Of a DNA stretch of 35,144 nt, positions 17,660 to 27,079 are shown in pieces. This DNA is from Bacteroidales bacterium (GTDB lineage Bacteria; Bacteroidota; Bacteroidia; Bacteroidales; UBA932), in the NCBI GenBank assembly GCA_017445425.1, contig JAFSUF010000085.1:1-35144 (forward strand). Reading direction: 5' to 3'. The translations under genes and the position numbers were made by a program. The notes below the pieces were generated by a model. That model was not told the origin of the DNA. It ran no database searches and saw nothing but the letters and a program-made list of their open reading frames with translations. Positions within the stretch are counted from its first letter, which is position 1, and each line of letters starts with the position of its first letter.

Positions 17660-18876
17660 TCTGCAGACTCTTTGTCAGAGTAAAAAGAAGATCCGCCAAG
17701 AAAACGGCCGTCTACCGTCTTGGAAATCTTACGCCACCATTTGGTGTTTGACAGATTAGTGCGGTGGCTGCGGCTGCACCAGCGCCTGTACATCGCCGAC
17801 CCCTCACCATTGTTCAGATTCTTCTGGCGGTGGACAAAGAAATAGAACCCCTGCAATAACAGTCCCATTCCAATTACCAGATAGGCCTGCATATCAATTG
17901 AAGCGCCCTGACGCCATGAGAACAAGGTGACTGCTATAATGACGAAATTGACAATAAGTATAGAAACGGATGTAGCCAAATGGGTATATCCCACATCTAT
18001 AAACATATGATGCAGATGATTTTTGTCTGGCTGGAATGGAGATACGCCACGTATCAGGCGGTATGTCATCACCTTAAGGGTGTCAAATACCGGCACGGCC
18101 ATGATAGCAAGACAAATAGCCGGGAGCGACAGTCCAAGGTTTTCATAAACAGCACAAGGGGCTCCGGAAGTGAGGGTACGGAAAACAATCATGGTAAGCA
18201 TGGTGCCCAGCATCAGGCTCCCGCCGTCGCCCAGAAACATCTTGGAGCGGTAACCAAAAACATTGTGGAGGAAGAACGGCAGCAAAGCACCTATGGCAAA
18301 CAGAGCCACGCAGAACACGACATAGTCCCCGGAATAATAAGACAGAACTGCAAAAACCGAACAGGCCATCATGCCAAACGAAGAGCAATAACCGTCTACC
18401 CCGTCTATAAGATTCACCGAGTTTATAATACCCACGCCAGCCACTAAAGTGAGCGGAACGCTCACATATTCCGGGATGACATGCAAGCCCCACAAGCCGT
18501 GAAAATCGTTAATCTCGATACCCAGAACCGGAATCATTATCCAAACCAGCACCGATTCCAGAATAAATCTCAATGCAGGGGAGATATCCCGTAAATCATC
18601 CCAAAGGCCAATGGCATATATAAACGTCAGCATCAGCAGAGCCCATAGCAGCCTGATATCGCCCACAATGGCAAACAGAATCAGACTCACGGTCATAAAA
18701 CCGATACAAACTGCCGCCCCGCCCATAATAGGTACAGGTTCCCGCTGCAACTTGCGGGCATCGGGATTATCTACAATGTTATGCTTGCGGGCAAATGACA
18801 GAACCAGGGGATACACCAGCATGGTTACCACAAAGGCAACCAGCATCAGAACGAAAGCTATCTGAGTAAGTGACAT
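17656..18876 (-). CDS. WecA/MraY-family undecaprenyl-phosphate sugar-1-phosphate transferase
   Basis: 406 aa polytopic inner-membrane enzyme that would move a HexNAc-1-phosphate from UDP-sugar to undecaprenyl phosphate, the first step of a surface glycan. Visible family motifs: [18 protein letters not shown] (about 37-54), the Asp-rich [10 protein letters not shown] loop (about 153-162), [11 protein letters not shown] (about 214-224) and the His motif HLHHMF (about 286-291). About 50 polar residues extend past the last membrane helix. It is the last gene of the minus-strand group, 15 bases after the NTP_transf_5 gene. WecA-like (GlcNAc) is more likely than MraY because of the capsule context, but the sugar is not known. 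Confidence 0.88.
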   Translation of the reverse strand: MSLTQIAFVLMLVAFVVTMLVYPLVLSFARKHNIVDNPDARKLQREPVPIMGGAAVCIGFMTVSLILFAIVGDIRLLWALLMLTFIYAIGLWDDLRDISPALRFILESVLVWIMIPVLGIEINDFHGLWGLHVIPEYVSVPLTLVAGVGIINSVNLIDGVDGYCSSFGMMACSVFAVLSYYSGDYVVFCVALFAIGALLPFFLHNVFGYRSKMFLGDGGSLMLGTMLTMIVFRTLTSGAPCAVYENLGLSLPAICLAIMAVPVFDTLKVMTYRLIRGVSPFQPDKNHLHHMFIDVGYTHLATSVSILIVNFVIIAVTLFSWRQGASIDMQAYLVIGMGLLLQGFYFFVHRQKNLNNGEGSAMYRRWCSRSHRTNLSNTKWWRKISKTVDGRFLGGSSFYSDKESAD

Positions 18877-18891
18877 CCCCGGTTAACAGAA

Positions 18892-19917
18892 TTATCTATT
18901 CAAGAACTTCCACCACTTGTGCCAGGTCCTTCTTGGACGGATCCAGAAGACCTCACCGGGATAGTGCCACCAAACCCTGCGGGTGTGGGCGCGCAACCTT
19001 GATTTGCGCAGGCTGCCGGAGGTATGCTGAGTGCCGGGCCGGGCAATCTCTTCCAGAAAGAACGTGCCCTCCCTCTTATCAGGCTTGCAAAGCAGCATCT
19101 CGTCCGGTGCGCCGCACACATCCTTCATAACCCACATGATTGCCCCGGCAAACTTAGAGAGGCCAATCCGCCTTATCTGCTTCATGACCCACCCGCGCTC
19201 ATCTTCCTGCAGCGCCTTGAGAATGTAGAAATAATCGATGATATGACGTATTCCGCTCCCCTCTGCAAGAAAGTGGCGGAATATGTGTGACAAGGCATAT
19301 ACTGCATTAAACCGTGCAGAGGGATAAGCAATCCCCAACGATTTGTCCACCTCCATCTGAGCGGCCATATTCCTGCGGAAGAACCTCTGCAGAGGGCGGT
19401 TATGAGAGGGCTTATAAAGCCATGTAGGGTGGAAATGGACGTCAGAGCTCAAAGCAGGGGGCAAAACAGAGTGGACATTGTGCCACATGATGTGCTCCAC
19501 CCTGCCCTCGGCTTTCATCCATTTCATCACCTCCCTTCTGGAGCCTGCAACCCACAGATCCACATCCCCGCACTTTCTCCATGCCGGGTCGGGATAAAGC
19601 TGGGCGACTCCTACCCCCTTAAGCACACAACATTTAAAACCGGCCTCATGGAACCTCTCGGATATCTCACGGGCACGTTTTAAATGGTGCCTGTACATAG
19701 ACTCGGCATTATGTCTCGACTCAAGCCAGTGCTGCCAAGCCGACTCCGACGGCCGCTGCTCCTCAGGCAGCCTCTCAATCCCGTAAGAGAAAAACGCAGC
19801 CACAGACTTATGTCTGGCCTCATTTAACAACGCTATCCATTCATGTAATGCAGGCACCCGCGACAACTTTTCACGCGTACCGAGGGATACCTTAAGCAAT
19901 TCGTTAAACAGACTCAT
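18892..19917 (-). CDS. Nucleotidyltransferase-fold protein (NTP_transf_5 type)
   Basis: 341 aa. The stretch CCVLKGVGVAQLYPDPAWRKCGDVDLWV (about 96-123) matches the LKG...R..GDxDL core of the uncharacterised nucleotidyltransferase family NTP_transf_5 (PF14907). The GDVDL aspartates would bind metal. No signal peptide; the C-terminus is rich in Trp and Arg. Such genes are common in Bacteroidetes polysaccharide loci, but their substrate is not known to me. It has its own good promoter (19945-19975) besides any read-through from the dehydratase gene. Confidence 0.7.
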   Translation of the reverse strand: MSLFNELLKVSLGTREKLSRVPALHEWIALLNEARHKSVAAFFSYGIERLPEEQRPSESAWQHWLESRHNAESMYRHHLKRAREISERFHEAGFKCCVLKGVGVAQLYPDPAWRKCGDVDLWVAGSRREVMKWMKAEGRVEHIMWHNVHSVLPPALSSDVHFHPTWLYKPSHNRPLQRFFRRNMAAQMEVDKSLGIAYPSARFNAVYALSHIFRHFLAEGSGIRHIIDYFYILKALQEDERGWVMKQIRRIGLSKFAGAIMWVMKDVCGAPDEMLLCKPDKREGTFFLEEIARPGTQHTSGSLRKSRLRAHTRRVWWHYPGEVFWIRPRRTWHKWWKFLNR

Positions 19918-19944
19918 AGCGACACTATTCTGGAATCAGACGGG

Positions 19945-19975
19945 CAAAATTATTCAATCTGGTCAAATATTCAAA
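19945..19975 (-). promoter_or_regulatory. Promoter of the NTP_transf_5-type gene
   Basis: On the minus strand, -33 TTTG (19972-19975), a 19-nt spacer and -7 TAATTTTG (19945-19952). The predicted leader is about 24 nt. Confidence 0.55.
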
Positions 19976-19993
19976 ATCAAGGTTTCCAGAGAT

Positions 19994-21886
19994 TCACAAA
20001 TCCATGAACTGGGGATTCACACTTTTGAACTCCGGCACCATACGCATCATATCCTTCACCATTTCCGGGATTTCTACCTTTTTTGCAAGGGCAGTCATAT
20101 CATCAACAGCCTTCTCTACCTCCGGATAGCTATACTCCCGCACTTTGGCAATCCTGATACGGTCATGGAACGCAGGGAGAGTATTCTCCTTATCTGAGAG
20201 GACCTCCTCATAAAGCTTCTCACCGGGACGCAGCCCTGAATATTCTATCTTGATGTCCTTGTCAGGCGTAAAACCTGCCAACGTAATCATCCTGCGGGCA
20301 AGCAGATCAATCTTCACCGGTTTGCCCATATCAAACACAAAAATCTCGTTGCCGCTGCTCATGGTCGCCGCCTCCATCACCAGCCGGCAAGCCTCAGGGA
20401 TGGTCATAAAGAAGCGATTGATATCGGGATGCGTTACGGTAACAGGGCCGCCTTTGGCAATCTGCTCACGGAAACGGGGAATAACACTGCCGTTGCTGCC
20501 AAGTACATTGCCGAATCGGGTGGTAACAAACCTTGTCTTCCCCTCCCTCTCCCCTCTCTCAAGGGAGAGACCCAGACTCTGAACGTAGATCTCTGCCAGG
20601 CGCTTGGTGCAACCCATGATGTTGGTGGGGTTGACAGCTTTGTCTGTAGATATCATAACCATCTTCTCCACACCGTATTCCAGACACTTGTCCGCCACAT
20701 TCCTGGAGCCCTGGACATTTACCAGAACAGCCTCGCAAGGGTTCTCCTCCATAAGCGGGACATGTTTATAAGCAGCGGCATGGAACACCACCTGAGGGTG
20801 CCAGGAGCGGAAAGCAAAATCGAGGCGCTCCGGATGACGGACATCGCCGATGACGGGGGCAAAATCGACCCCCTTGAACTTATCCTCCAACTCAAGGCGG
20901 AGATTATGCATAGCCGTCTCTCCGTTATCGTAGAGGACAAGCTTCTTAACGCCAAATGCCGCAACCTGACGGACCAGTTCAGAACCAATCGACCCGGCCG
21001 CTCCCGTGACCATCACAACTTTATCCTGGAAATAGGCCTTGATCTCTTCCAGCGATATCTTGATTTCTTTTCTGCCAAGAAGGTCTTCCAGATTAATCTC
21101 ACGGGGGTGGAAGAAGTTATCACCGTCAGACACCTCATCCAGAGTGGGAACAATCAGGGTTTTGACGCCGTGCCGGGAGCAGTAAGCTAACAGACGTTCA
21201 GCCTCCGCCTGTGCATCCGTGTCGCGGGTAAAAAGAACCGCATCTATGTTGCGGTCAAGAATCAGCCTGTCCAGCTGCTTATCATCAAAGAAACTATAAA
21301 CGGGAAGGGCTTCCAGAATATACTTTTCATCACGGTCGCTGCGCTCGATAAACCCGCAGATCTTGTAATGGGGAGAATACTGGAGACGTTTGATTGTGGC
21401 AACGCTTTTATCAGAGGTGCCATAGACAAGAATCAGCTGATGGTTATAATGGTTCTGCTCCCTCTTAATCAGCTCATCATAGACCAGAATCATGCATACC
21501 CTTATGCCCAGCAGCAATGCCGCTGTAATAAGCACGTCAATCTCTACCGCAAGAAATGCAGCTTTGGAGTACACGCCCCCCAGCAGCAACGCTATTACAA
21601 GAATGACTCCCTTGCCCACAGCGACAGCGGCGAAAGGGATTACATCACGCACGCCCAGATGCCGGATAATGATGCGGAAAGTTCTGAAAAGCACCGACAG
21701 GGCCACAAATCCAAGCATGGCACATGCCAGGTACAAAACAAAAAAACGTGGGTTGAAGAGTCCTTCCACACGCTCCTTAACCGAATATAAGGCAATGAGC
21801 GATGCTGCAAGCGACAAGACGATGTCTATCGCAAAAATCAGCCCTCCCCGGAGGTAGGAATCTTTAAATGAAGACAGCAATTTCAT
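19994..21886 (-). CDS. Membrane-bound UDP-HexNAc 4,6-dehydratase (PglF/WbpM/CapD type), copy 1
   Basis: 630 aa from the ATG at 21884-21886; a GTG at 21896-21898 would add four residues. About four N-terminal membrane segments (to about residue 135) and a CoA-binding-like Rossmann domain precede the SDR catalytic domain with VMVTGAAGSIGSELV (about 288-302) and the Thr414-Asp415-Lys416 catalytic set in MISTDKAVNPTN. Enzymes of this type make UDP-4-keto-6-deoxy-HexNAc, the precursor of bacillosamine, QuiNAc or FucNAc. It is the first gene of the 21.9-17.7 kb minus-strand unit. The leader contains a G8/C8 run (21903-21910). It is a clear paralogue of 25075-27045. Confidence 0.9.
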   Translation of the reverse strand: MKLLSSFKDSYLRGGLIFAIDIVLSLAASLIALYSVKERVEGLFNPRFFVLYLACAMLGFVALSVLFRTFRIIIRHLGVRDVIPFAAVAVGKGVILVIALLLGGVYSKAAFLAVEIDVLITAALLLGIRVCMILVYDELIKREQNHYNHQLILVYGTSDKSVATIKRLQYSPHYKICGFIERSDRDEKYILEALPVYSFFDDKQLDRLILDRNIDAVLFTRDTDAQAEAERLLAYCSRHGVKTLIVPTLDEVSDGDNFFHPREINLEDLLGRKEIKISLEEIKAYFQDKVVMVTGAAGSIGSELVRQVAAFGVKKLVLYDNGETAMHNLRLELEDKFKGVDFAPVIGDVRHPERLDFAFRSWHPQVVFHAAAYKHVPLMEENPCEAVLVNVQGSRNVADKCLEYGVEKMVMISTDKAVNPTNIMGCTKRLAEIYVQSLGLSLERGEREGKTRFVTTRFGNVLGSNGSVIPRFREQIAKGGPVTVTHPDINRFFMTIPEACRLVMEAATMSSGNEIFVFDMGKPVKIDLLARRMITLAGFTPDKDIKIEYSGLRPGEKLYEEVLSDKENTLPAFHDRIRIAKVREYSYPEVEKAVDDMTALAKKVEIPEMVKDMMRMVPEFKSVNPQFMDL

Positions 21887-21965
21887 AAGGCGAATCACTA
21901 TAGGGGGGGGTAAAACATTGATATTTAGGCGGTTATATATGTATTACACTTATTTTCCTGCAATT

Positions 21966-21997
21966 CAAAGGTAGCAAATAAGAACAGATTCACCAAA
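21966..21997 (-). promoter_or_regulatory. Promoter of the first 4,6-dehydratase gene
   Basis: On the minus strand, -33 TTTG (21994-21997), a 20-nt spacer and -7 TACCTTTG (21966-21973), a perfect consensus match. The predicted leader is about 75 nt and includes a run of eight C. Confidence 0.7.
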
Positions 21998-22014
21998 TTA
22001 TGATAACTGCTCCC

Positions 22015-23199
22015 TTAGAGGACTCGCACCTGCAACCTGGCATAGGCCCGCTCAACCTTTTCAAGAGCTTTTTCCACGCTCTCGTCGCGCGCCAGGATTA
22101 CACCCATGCGGCGATGCCCCTTGATGAACGGCTTCCCAAAAATCCTGATTTGAACGTCCGGTTCTGCGAGCACCTCCTCCAGATTTTCAAATACGACCTC
22201 AGTCGTGTCGCCTTCAACAACAATGGCCTTGGAGGCCGACGGACCAAAGAAATTCACTCCGGGTATGGGCAGACCGAGGACGGCGCGGGCATGCAGGGCA
22301 AACTCGGAGAGATCCTGCGAAATCATCGTCACCATGCCGGTATCGTGCGGACGGGGCGAGACCTCGCTAAAGAGCACCTGCTCGCCGCAGACAAACATCT
22401 CCACGCCAAAGATTCCGTATCCGCCAAGGGCGTCGGTAATCTTTTTGGCGATATCCTGCGCCTGCTTTAAGGCTTTCTCGCTCATCGGCTGGGCCTGCCA
22501 TGACTCGCGGTAGTCGCCTTCCACCTGATGGTGGCCTATGGGATTCAGGAAAGTGGTACCGCCACAATGACGGACGGTAAGCAGGGTGATCTCGTAATCG
22601 AACTTCACGAAGCCCTCCACAATCACTTCACCGGCGCCTGCACGGCCGCCTTCCTGGGCGATATTCCAGGATCTGTCGGCATCGGCCGGGGTTTTGCACA
22701 CGCTCTGGCCATGGCCAGAAGAACTCATAATGGGTTTCACCACGCAGGGGGTGCCGACCTCCTTGATGGCTGCGTCAAACTCCTCGCGGGTAGCGGCAAA
22801 ACGATAGTTGGAGGTGGGCAGGCCCAGGGTCTCGTGCGCCAGCTGGCGAATGCCCTTGCGATTCATCGTCAGGAACGTGGCATTGGCCGTAGGTATCACA
22901 TTATACCCCTCCTTCTCCAACTCCACCAGTGTGGGCGTTGCGATGGCCTCCACCTCGGGAATAATCAGATCAGGCTTCTCCTTCTCTATGATTTCGCGAA
23001 GTTTTGCGCCGTCCAACATCGACAGCACATAGCTGCGATGCGCCACCTGCATCGCGGGGGCATTCTCGTACCTGTCAAGGGCCACGACCTCGACACCATA
23101 ACGCTGCAATTCTATTGCGACCTCTTTTCCCAGTTCTCCTGAACCGCACAACAGTGCTTTCTTTGCCACTTTAGTGAGTGGAGTTCCTATCTTTACCAT
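22015..23199 (-). CDS. purT: Formate-dependent phosphoribosylglycinamide formyltransferase
   Basis: 394 aa ATP-grasp enzyme that formylates GAR with formate and ATP in purine synthesis, without folate. The family landmarks are present: an N-terminal [12 protein letters not shown]ossmann loop (about 18-29), [10 protein letters not shown] (about 81-90), the ATP-grasp core [14 protein letters not shown] (about 152-165) and the metal-binding [13 protein letters not shown] (about 283-295). Length is normal. It lies between polysaccharide genes and has no obvious link to them; the 68-base gap after the epimerase shows no promoter, so it is probably read from the epimerase promoter. Confidence 0.93.
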   Translation of the reverse strand: MVKIGTPLTKVAKKALLCGSGELGKEVAIELQRYGVEVVALDRYENAPAMQVAHRSYVLSMLDGAKLREIIEKEKPDLIIPEVEAIATPTLVELEKEGYNVIPTANATFLTMNRKGIRQLAHETLGLPTSNYRFAATREEFDAAIKEVGTPCVVKPIMSSSGHGQSVCKTPADADRSWNIAQEGGRAGAGEVIVEGFVKFDYEITLLTVRHCGGTTFLNPIGHHQVEGDYRESWQAQPMSEKALKQAQDIAKKITDALGGYGIFGVEMFVCGEQVLFSEVSPRPHDTGMVTMISQDLSEFALHARAVLGLPIPGVNFFGPSASKAIVVEGDTTEVVFENLEEVLAEPDVQIRIFGKPFIKGHRRMGVILARDESVEKALEKVERAYARLQVRVL

Positions 23200-23267
23200 A
23201 TCTGATTTTTAAAATATTCTTATTCTTTGCCGCTTCTATCAGCCTCGGTCCGTTCTATCCTTGTTTG

Positions 23268-24545
23268 CTACTTATAGTACGCCTTATACCATTCCGCGAA
23301 TTTGCGAAGACCTTCCCTCAGCGTAATCTTGGGGGTAAAACCAAAATCCCGCTCCAGCGCCGTAGCGTCCGCATAAGTGACGGGTACGTCCCCGGGCTGC
23401 ATAGGCACCAGCTCTTTATGTGCCTCAAAGTCATAATCTTCTGGCAGCACACCGGCGCGGAGCAACTCCTCCTGCAGGATGTTCACAAAGTCCAGCAGGT
23501 TCTCCGGCTGGCCGCCGCCAATATTATATACAGCATAAGGAGGCACGGGCAGGCCATCCTCCCCTCGCCTGCGCTCCGGAGCCCTGGCCATCACACGGAC
23601 AATCCCCTCAACTATATCATCCACGTAAGTGAAGTCGCGCCGGCAGTTGCCGTAGTTGTAAATCTGAATGGTCTCCCCTTTCAGCAACTTATTTGTGAAT
23701 CCAAAGTAGGCCATGTCGGGGCGGCCGGCGGGCCCGTAAACCGTAAAAAACCTCAGTCCGGTGCTGGGGATGTCGTACAACTTGCTGTAGCAGTGCGCCA
23801 TCAGCTCGTTGCTCTTCTTGGTGGCTGCATACAGCGACACGGGGTTATCCACCCGATCCTCAACCGCGAACGGCACCTTCTTGTTGCCGCCATAAACCGA
23901 GCTGGATGAGGCGTATACCAGATGCTGCACCCCCTTATAACCATCATTCCCGGCTTGAGAACTCATTCCGGTCTCCGAACATGAACAAGGAGACTGCGTG
24001 CCCTGGTCCGGAACGTGGTCAACGGAATGGCGGCAAGCCTCCAGAATATTGTAAAACCCGATAATGTTACTCTCAATATAAACATCCGGATTCTCAATAC
24101 TATAGCGCACACCCGCCTGCGCCGCCAGGTTCACCACGATATCAAACTTATACTCCGCAAACAGCTTATCCACCAGCGCCTTGTCCGCAATGCTGCCACG
24201 CACGAACACATATTTGAGATGCCCGGTCTGGGCCGGGCATGACGGCACTTCCGAAGACGGGCATGACGGCACTTCCGAAGACGGGCATGATGCCCCACTC
24301 GAGCCGGCAATGACGGAGGCGTACTTCTCTTCAATACGCTTCAGACGGTACTCCTTCAGCGACACATCGTAATAATCATTCATATTGTCCAGGCCCACGA
24401 TGGTCAAACAGTCGCCATCCCTGACCTTGCCACCGTTGTCACCCCCGACTCGATCGGGGGTCTCCATCAGCCTCATCACCAGATTGGCGCCGATAAACCC
24501 CGCCGCCCCGGTAACCAAAATAGTTTTATTATTAAAAGCGTTCAT
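23268..24545 (-). CDS. UDP-glucuronate 4-epimerase with three in-frame repeat insertions
   Basis: 425 aa from the ATG at 24543-24545 (MNAFNNKTILVTGAAG); the longer frame to 24629 runs through the upstream terminator and is rejected. It is an extended SDR converting UDP-GlcA to UDP-GalA, using the product of ugd. GAAGFIG, GLDNMNDYYDVSLKEYRL, NLAAQAGVRYSIENP, the catalytic YAATK and FFTVYGPAGRPDMA are all typical of this family. Family members are near 345 aa. The excess of about 80 residues sits in three blocks (about 26-45, 79-110 and 174-203) that interrupt otherwise conserved text and are encoded by palindromic or tandem repeat DNA. All catalytic motifs are intact, so the enzyme may still work. 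An alternative reading is another UDP-sugar 4-epimerase. Confidence 0.88.
   Translation of the reverse strand: MNAFNNKTILVTGAAGFIGANLVMRLMETPDRVGGDNGGKVRDGDCLTIVGLDNMNDYYDVSLKEYRLKRIEEKYASVIAGSSGASCPSSEVPSCPSSEVPSCPAQTGHLKYVFVRGSIADKALVDKLFAEYKFDIVVNLAAQAGVRYSIENPDVYIESNIIGFYNILEACRHSVDHVPDQGTQSPCSCSETGMSSQAGNDGYKGVQHLVYASSSSVYGGNKKVPFAVEDRVDNPVSLYAATKKSNELMAHCYSKLYDIPSTGLRFFTVYGPAGRPDMAYFGFTNKLLKGETIQIYNYGNCRRDFTYVDDIVEGIVRVMARAPERRRGEDGLPVPPYAVYNIGGGQPENLLDFVNILQEELLRAGVLPEDYDFEAHKELVPMQPGDVPVTYADATALERDFGFTPKITLREGLRKFAEWYKAYYK
23941..24025. repeat. Repeat-derived in-frame insertion, block c
   Basis: Inside the epimerase gene. It holds CATTCCCGGCTTGA (from about 23945), a GTCTCC/GGAGAC inverted pair (23971-23976 and 23989-23994) and a CATTCCG/CGGAATG outer pair. 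It encodes a Cys/Ser/Gly-rich segment absent from the family as I know it. Confidence 0.5.
24219..24288. repeat. Repeat-derived in-frame insertion, block b: hairpin plus 24-bp tandem repeat
   Basis: Inside the epimerase gene. ATGCCCGG / CCGGGCAT form a perfect 8-bp stem (24219-24240). It is followed by two exact 24-base copies (24241-24264 and 24265-24288), each adding eight residues (SCPSSEVP twice). A related CCGGCAATGACGG lies just after, near 24303. Confidence 0.8.
24441..24461. repeat. Repeat-derived in-frame insertion, block a: GC-rich palindrome
   Basis: ACCCCCGA / TCGGGGGT form a perfect 8-bp stem with the 5-nt loop CTCGA. It lies in the epimerase gene where extra residues (about 26-45) separate the Rossmann loop from GLDNMNDYY. 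Confidence 0.65.
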
Positions 24546-24550
24546 CTTTG

Positions 24551-24558
24551 CAAATATA
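24551..24558 (-). promoter_or_regulatory. -7 element of the epimerase gene, nearly leaderless
   Basis: On the minus strand it reads TATATTTG and ends 5 nt before the ATG at 24545, so transcription should begin within a few bases of the start codon. No clear TTTG at -33. Confidence 0.45.
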
Positions 24559-24593
24559 ACCAATCTCGGCAGAATATTTTGCCCGACAGGCAC

Positions 24594-24626
24594 AAAAAAA
24601 AGGCCGATGCTAGGGCATCGACCTTT
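24594..24626 (-). terminator. Intrinsic terminator after wbuC
   Basis: A stem of CGATGC/GCATCG extended by AAAGG/CCTTT with one mismatch (24599-24626), followed on the minus strand by eight T residues. It separates wbuC from the epimerase gene. Confidence 0.8.
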
Positions 24627-24646
24627 CACTTAACTCTATCAGTTTT

Positions 24647-25042
24647 TTACAGACTCATGACATCATCTTCACCCAGCGGGGCGTAGGGGCCGTCTTTGCA
24701 CTCCAGGATTACTGTCCCGGACTCGAGCACCTCAACTGAGTGCCATTGGCCGATTGGGATGTTGAGGCCGACGCAGTCGCTGCTGGGGGCCATGTCAATT
24801 ACCTCTGTAACAATACCTTTATCGTTATAATAAATCTCACGCAGATGACCTCTCAGGCAGACTACGGTTTCTGAAGTCGTTGTATGACGGTGGATGGGCA
24901 ACTGAGTCCCAGGCTCCATCGCATTCAGCATTCGTTGCGACCCGTCCTCCGGCGAGTTACGCAAATCGCGATTCATCCTAAGCCGCGGCGAGGCTTTCGC
25001 CTGAGCCGTAAGATCGTCCAATATTTCTTGTGTTATCTTCAT
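24647..25042 (-). CDS. wbuC: WbuC-family cupin-fold protein
   Basis: 131 aa, cytoplasmic. The N-terminal part (MKITQEILDDLTAQAKASPR, then MNRDLRNSPEDGSQRMLNAMEPGT) and the cupin metal motif PIHRHTTTSETVVCLRG (about 49-65) are typical of WbuC, a small cupin found in O-antigen and capsule loci. A second cupin motif contains IPIGQWHSVEVLE (about 95-107). The reaction is unknown. It follows the second dehydratase gene by 32 bases and ends at a strong terminator, so the two form an operon. Confidence 0.85.
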   Translation of the reverse strand: MKITQEILDDLTAQAKASPRLRMNRDLRNSPEDGSQRMLNAMEPGTQLPIHRHTTTSETVVCLRGHLREIYYNDKGIVTEVIDMAPSSDCVGLNIPIGQWHSVEVLESGTVILECKDGPYAPLGEDDVMSL

Positions 25043-25074
25043 AATCTTGAAATCCTAACTAATTAAACCCAACC

Positions 25075-27045
25075 CTACTTATCACTTCTCACCGGTTCAT
25101 CCAGCACCTCATACACCGAGTTGTTGCTCTTGTATTCCGGCACTATATCTTTCATCTTCTTGACGGTAGCCATCTTATCAAAGGTCTTGGCAATCTCTAC
25201 CAACTCATCGATATCCTTAGAAACCGCCGCATAGTCATACTCCCTCACCTGCGCGATACGGATCTTCTCGTGGAAAGTGGGCTTGGTGCCCTCCCGCTCG
25301 TTCAAAACCTCCTCATACAGTTTCTCGCCTTCGCGCAAGCCGGTATACTTAATCTCCACATTTCCGGCACCTGAGAGGGCAATCATCCTCTTTGCCAGGT
25401 CCGCAATCTTGACCGGCTTACCCATATCAAACACAAAGATCTCACCGCCATTGCCCATCGTACCCGCCTCAAGCACCAGCTTACAAGCCTCGGGAATCAG
25501 CATAAAGTAGCGGACAATGCGTTCATCGGTCACAGTCACAGGGCCGCCATTCTTAATCTGCTCACGGAACAGCGGAATCACTGAGCCGTTAGAACCCAGC
25601 ACATTACCAAAACGGGTGGTCACAAACTGAGTGTATTCCTTAGAGCCCGTGCCCAGCAGCGCCTCCTTCTTCAGCTTCCGGTCCAGACTCTGGACATAAA
25701 TCTCACATATACGCTTAGAGCAACCCATCACATTGGTCGGGTTCACGGCCTTATCTGTAGATACCATCACAAACTTCTTCACTCCGTACTTCACACTCAA
25801 GTCTGCAATAATCTTTGTACCCTTAACATTGTTCAATACCGCCTCGCTGGGGTTGCTCTCCATCATAGGAACATGCTTGTATGCCGCAGCGTGGAACACA
25901 TAGTCAGGCCTGTATTCACTGAACACCGCCTCCATCCTGCTCTGCCGGTCGATGCTGGTCACAATCACCTCGCAATCCACATCGGGGAAATCCTTCGCCA
26001 TCATCAGCAGAACGTCGTGCTGGGGCGTCTCCGCCTGGTCAATCAGAATCATCTTTGCCGGTTTGAAAGCCGCCACCTGCCGGACAATCTCCATACCGAT
26101 AGAACCAGCGGCACCGGTTATCAACACCCGCATGCCAGACAACAGCTCTTCCACCGCCTTCAAATCGATCTTAATCTCCTGACGGGGCAGCAAGTCCTCC
26201 ACAGTCACCTCATGCAGCTGCATCTCCTTATCTGTCAATTCGCCATTGCGGACACTTGCCTCCTTAGCCTCTTCCGCCATGAATATCTTGCAACCCGCGC
26301 CTATAATCACATCCTGAATATGCTGATTCTGACGGAAGTCATTCACCCTGGCCGGGCTCACCAAAACAGCCTTAATCTTATCCTTATGAATAATCCCGGC
26401 GATATCGTCGTCCAGCGTATAGACGTTCACGCCCACAAGCTTCATCCCCTTGATACGGTGCTCGTGCGAGATAAAGCCCGCTAACTCAAAGCGCATAGGA
26501 TTTTGCGAACGGATATACTTAGCCATCCCCACGCCGCCCGTCAGCGCACCGTAAATCAGCACCCGCATCGCAGGCTCATCCGCCTTAGACGATATAAACA
26601 GCATCTTCACCGTCAGTCGCATTGCCCACATCATCAGCGTTGCAAGCAAAAAGGTCATCAACGTCTCCAGCGGTGATAGCGCACCGAGAAATTCCACCCC
26701 AGCCCAGCGCATTACCAGGGAGCAAACAATTGTCAGCGCCAAAGTAATCATGTTGGCATAAGCCAACTTGACCAGGTCCACCGTGTTAGAATAGCGCAGC
26801 ACCCCGGCATACGTCCTGAACACCTTCGCCCCCACCAGTCCCAGCAGCGCATAGAGCCCGGCCGTGCAAGCCACTGCCCAGCGGTTATCAACCGTAACCT
26901 GCGTGCGGTTGGACACCCAATAAATGAAAACTGCCGATACAAACAAGATACCCATGTCCATCAGCAGAATCACCCAATAAGGCAGCACATTCTTGGCAAA
27001 GTACCAATGGTACAGCTTCTTAATAAACTTAGAATCTTTTGTCAT
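25075..27045 (-). CDS. Membrane-bound UDP-HexNAc 4,6-dehydratase (PglF/WbpM/CapD type), copy 2
   Basis: 656 aa. N-terminal membrane segments (to about 145), a middle Rossmann-like domain and the SDR domain with VLITGAAGSIGMEIV (about 308-322) and Thr430-Asp431-Lys432 in MVSTDKAVNPTNVMG. It is colinear with the copy at 19994-21886 but clearly diverged, and the N-terminal half differs most, so the two may make different keto-sugars or differ in membrane partners. It starts its own operon with wbuC, reading away from the Fic gene. Confidence 0.9.
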   Translation of the reverse strand: MTKDSKFIKKLYHWYFAKNVLPYWVILLMDMGILFVSAVFIYWVSNRTQVTVDNRWAVACTAGLYALLGLVGAKVFRTYAGVLRYSNTVDLVKLAYANMITLALTIVCSLVMRWAGVEFLGALSPLETLMTFLLATLMMWAMRLTVKMLFISSKADEPAMRVLIYGALTGGVGMAKYIRSQNPMRFELAGFISHEHRIKGMKLVGVNVYTLDDDIAGIIHKDKIKAVLVSPARVNDFRQNQHIQDVIIGAGCKIFMAEEAKEASVRNGELTDKEMQLHEVTVEDLLPRQEIKIDLKAVEELLSGMRVLITGAAGSIGMEIVRQVAAFKPAKMILIDQAETPQHDVLLMMAKDFPDVDCEVIVTSIDRQSRMEAVFSEYRPDYVFHAAAYKHVPMMESNPSEAVLNNVKGTKIIADLSVKYGVKKFVMVSTDKAVNPTNVMGCSKRICEIYVQSLDRKLKKEALLGTGSKEYTQFVTTRFGNVLGSNGSVIPLFREQIKNGGPVTVTDERIVRYFMLIPEACKLVLEAGTMGNGGEIFVFDMGKPVKIADLAKRMIALSGAGNVEIKYTGLREGEKLYEEVLNEREGTKPTFHEKIRIAQVREYDYAAVSKDIDELVEIAKTFDKMATVKKMKDIVPEYKSNNSVYEVLDEPVRSDK

Positions 27046-27079
27046 ATATCGACGTCGGTATTCAATATGATTTCGCCTA

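Noticed and set aside
24241..24288. CRISPR array
   Set aside because: Only two adjoining 24-bp copies with no spacers, inside a coding frame; it is a tandem duplication.
24546..24629. Longer start for the epimerase
   Set aside because: The extension runs through the wbuC terminator and promoter, and the Rossmann loop begins normally after the ATG at 24545.
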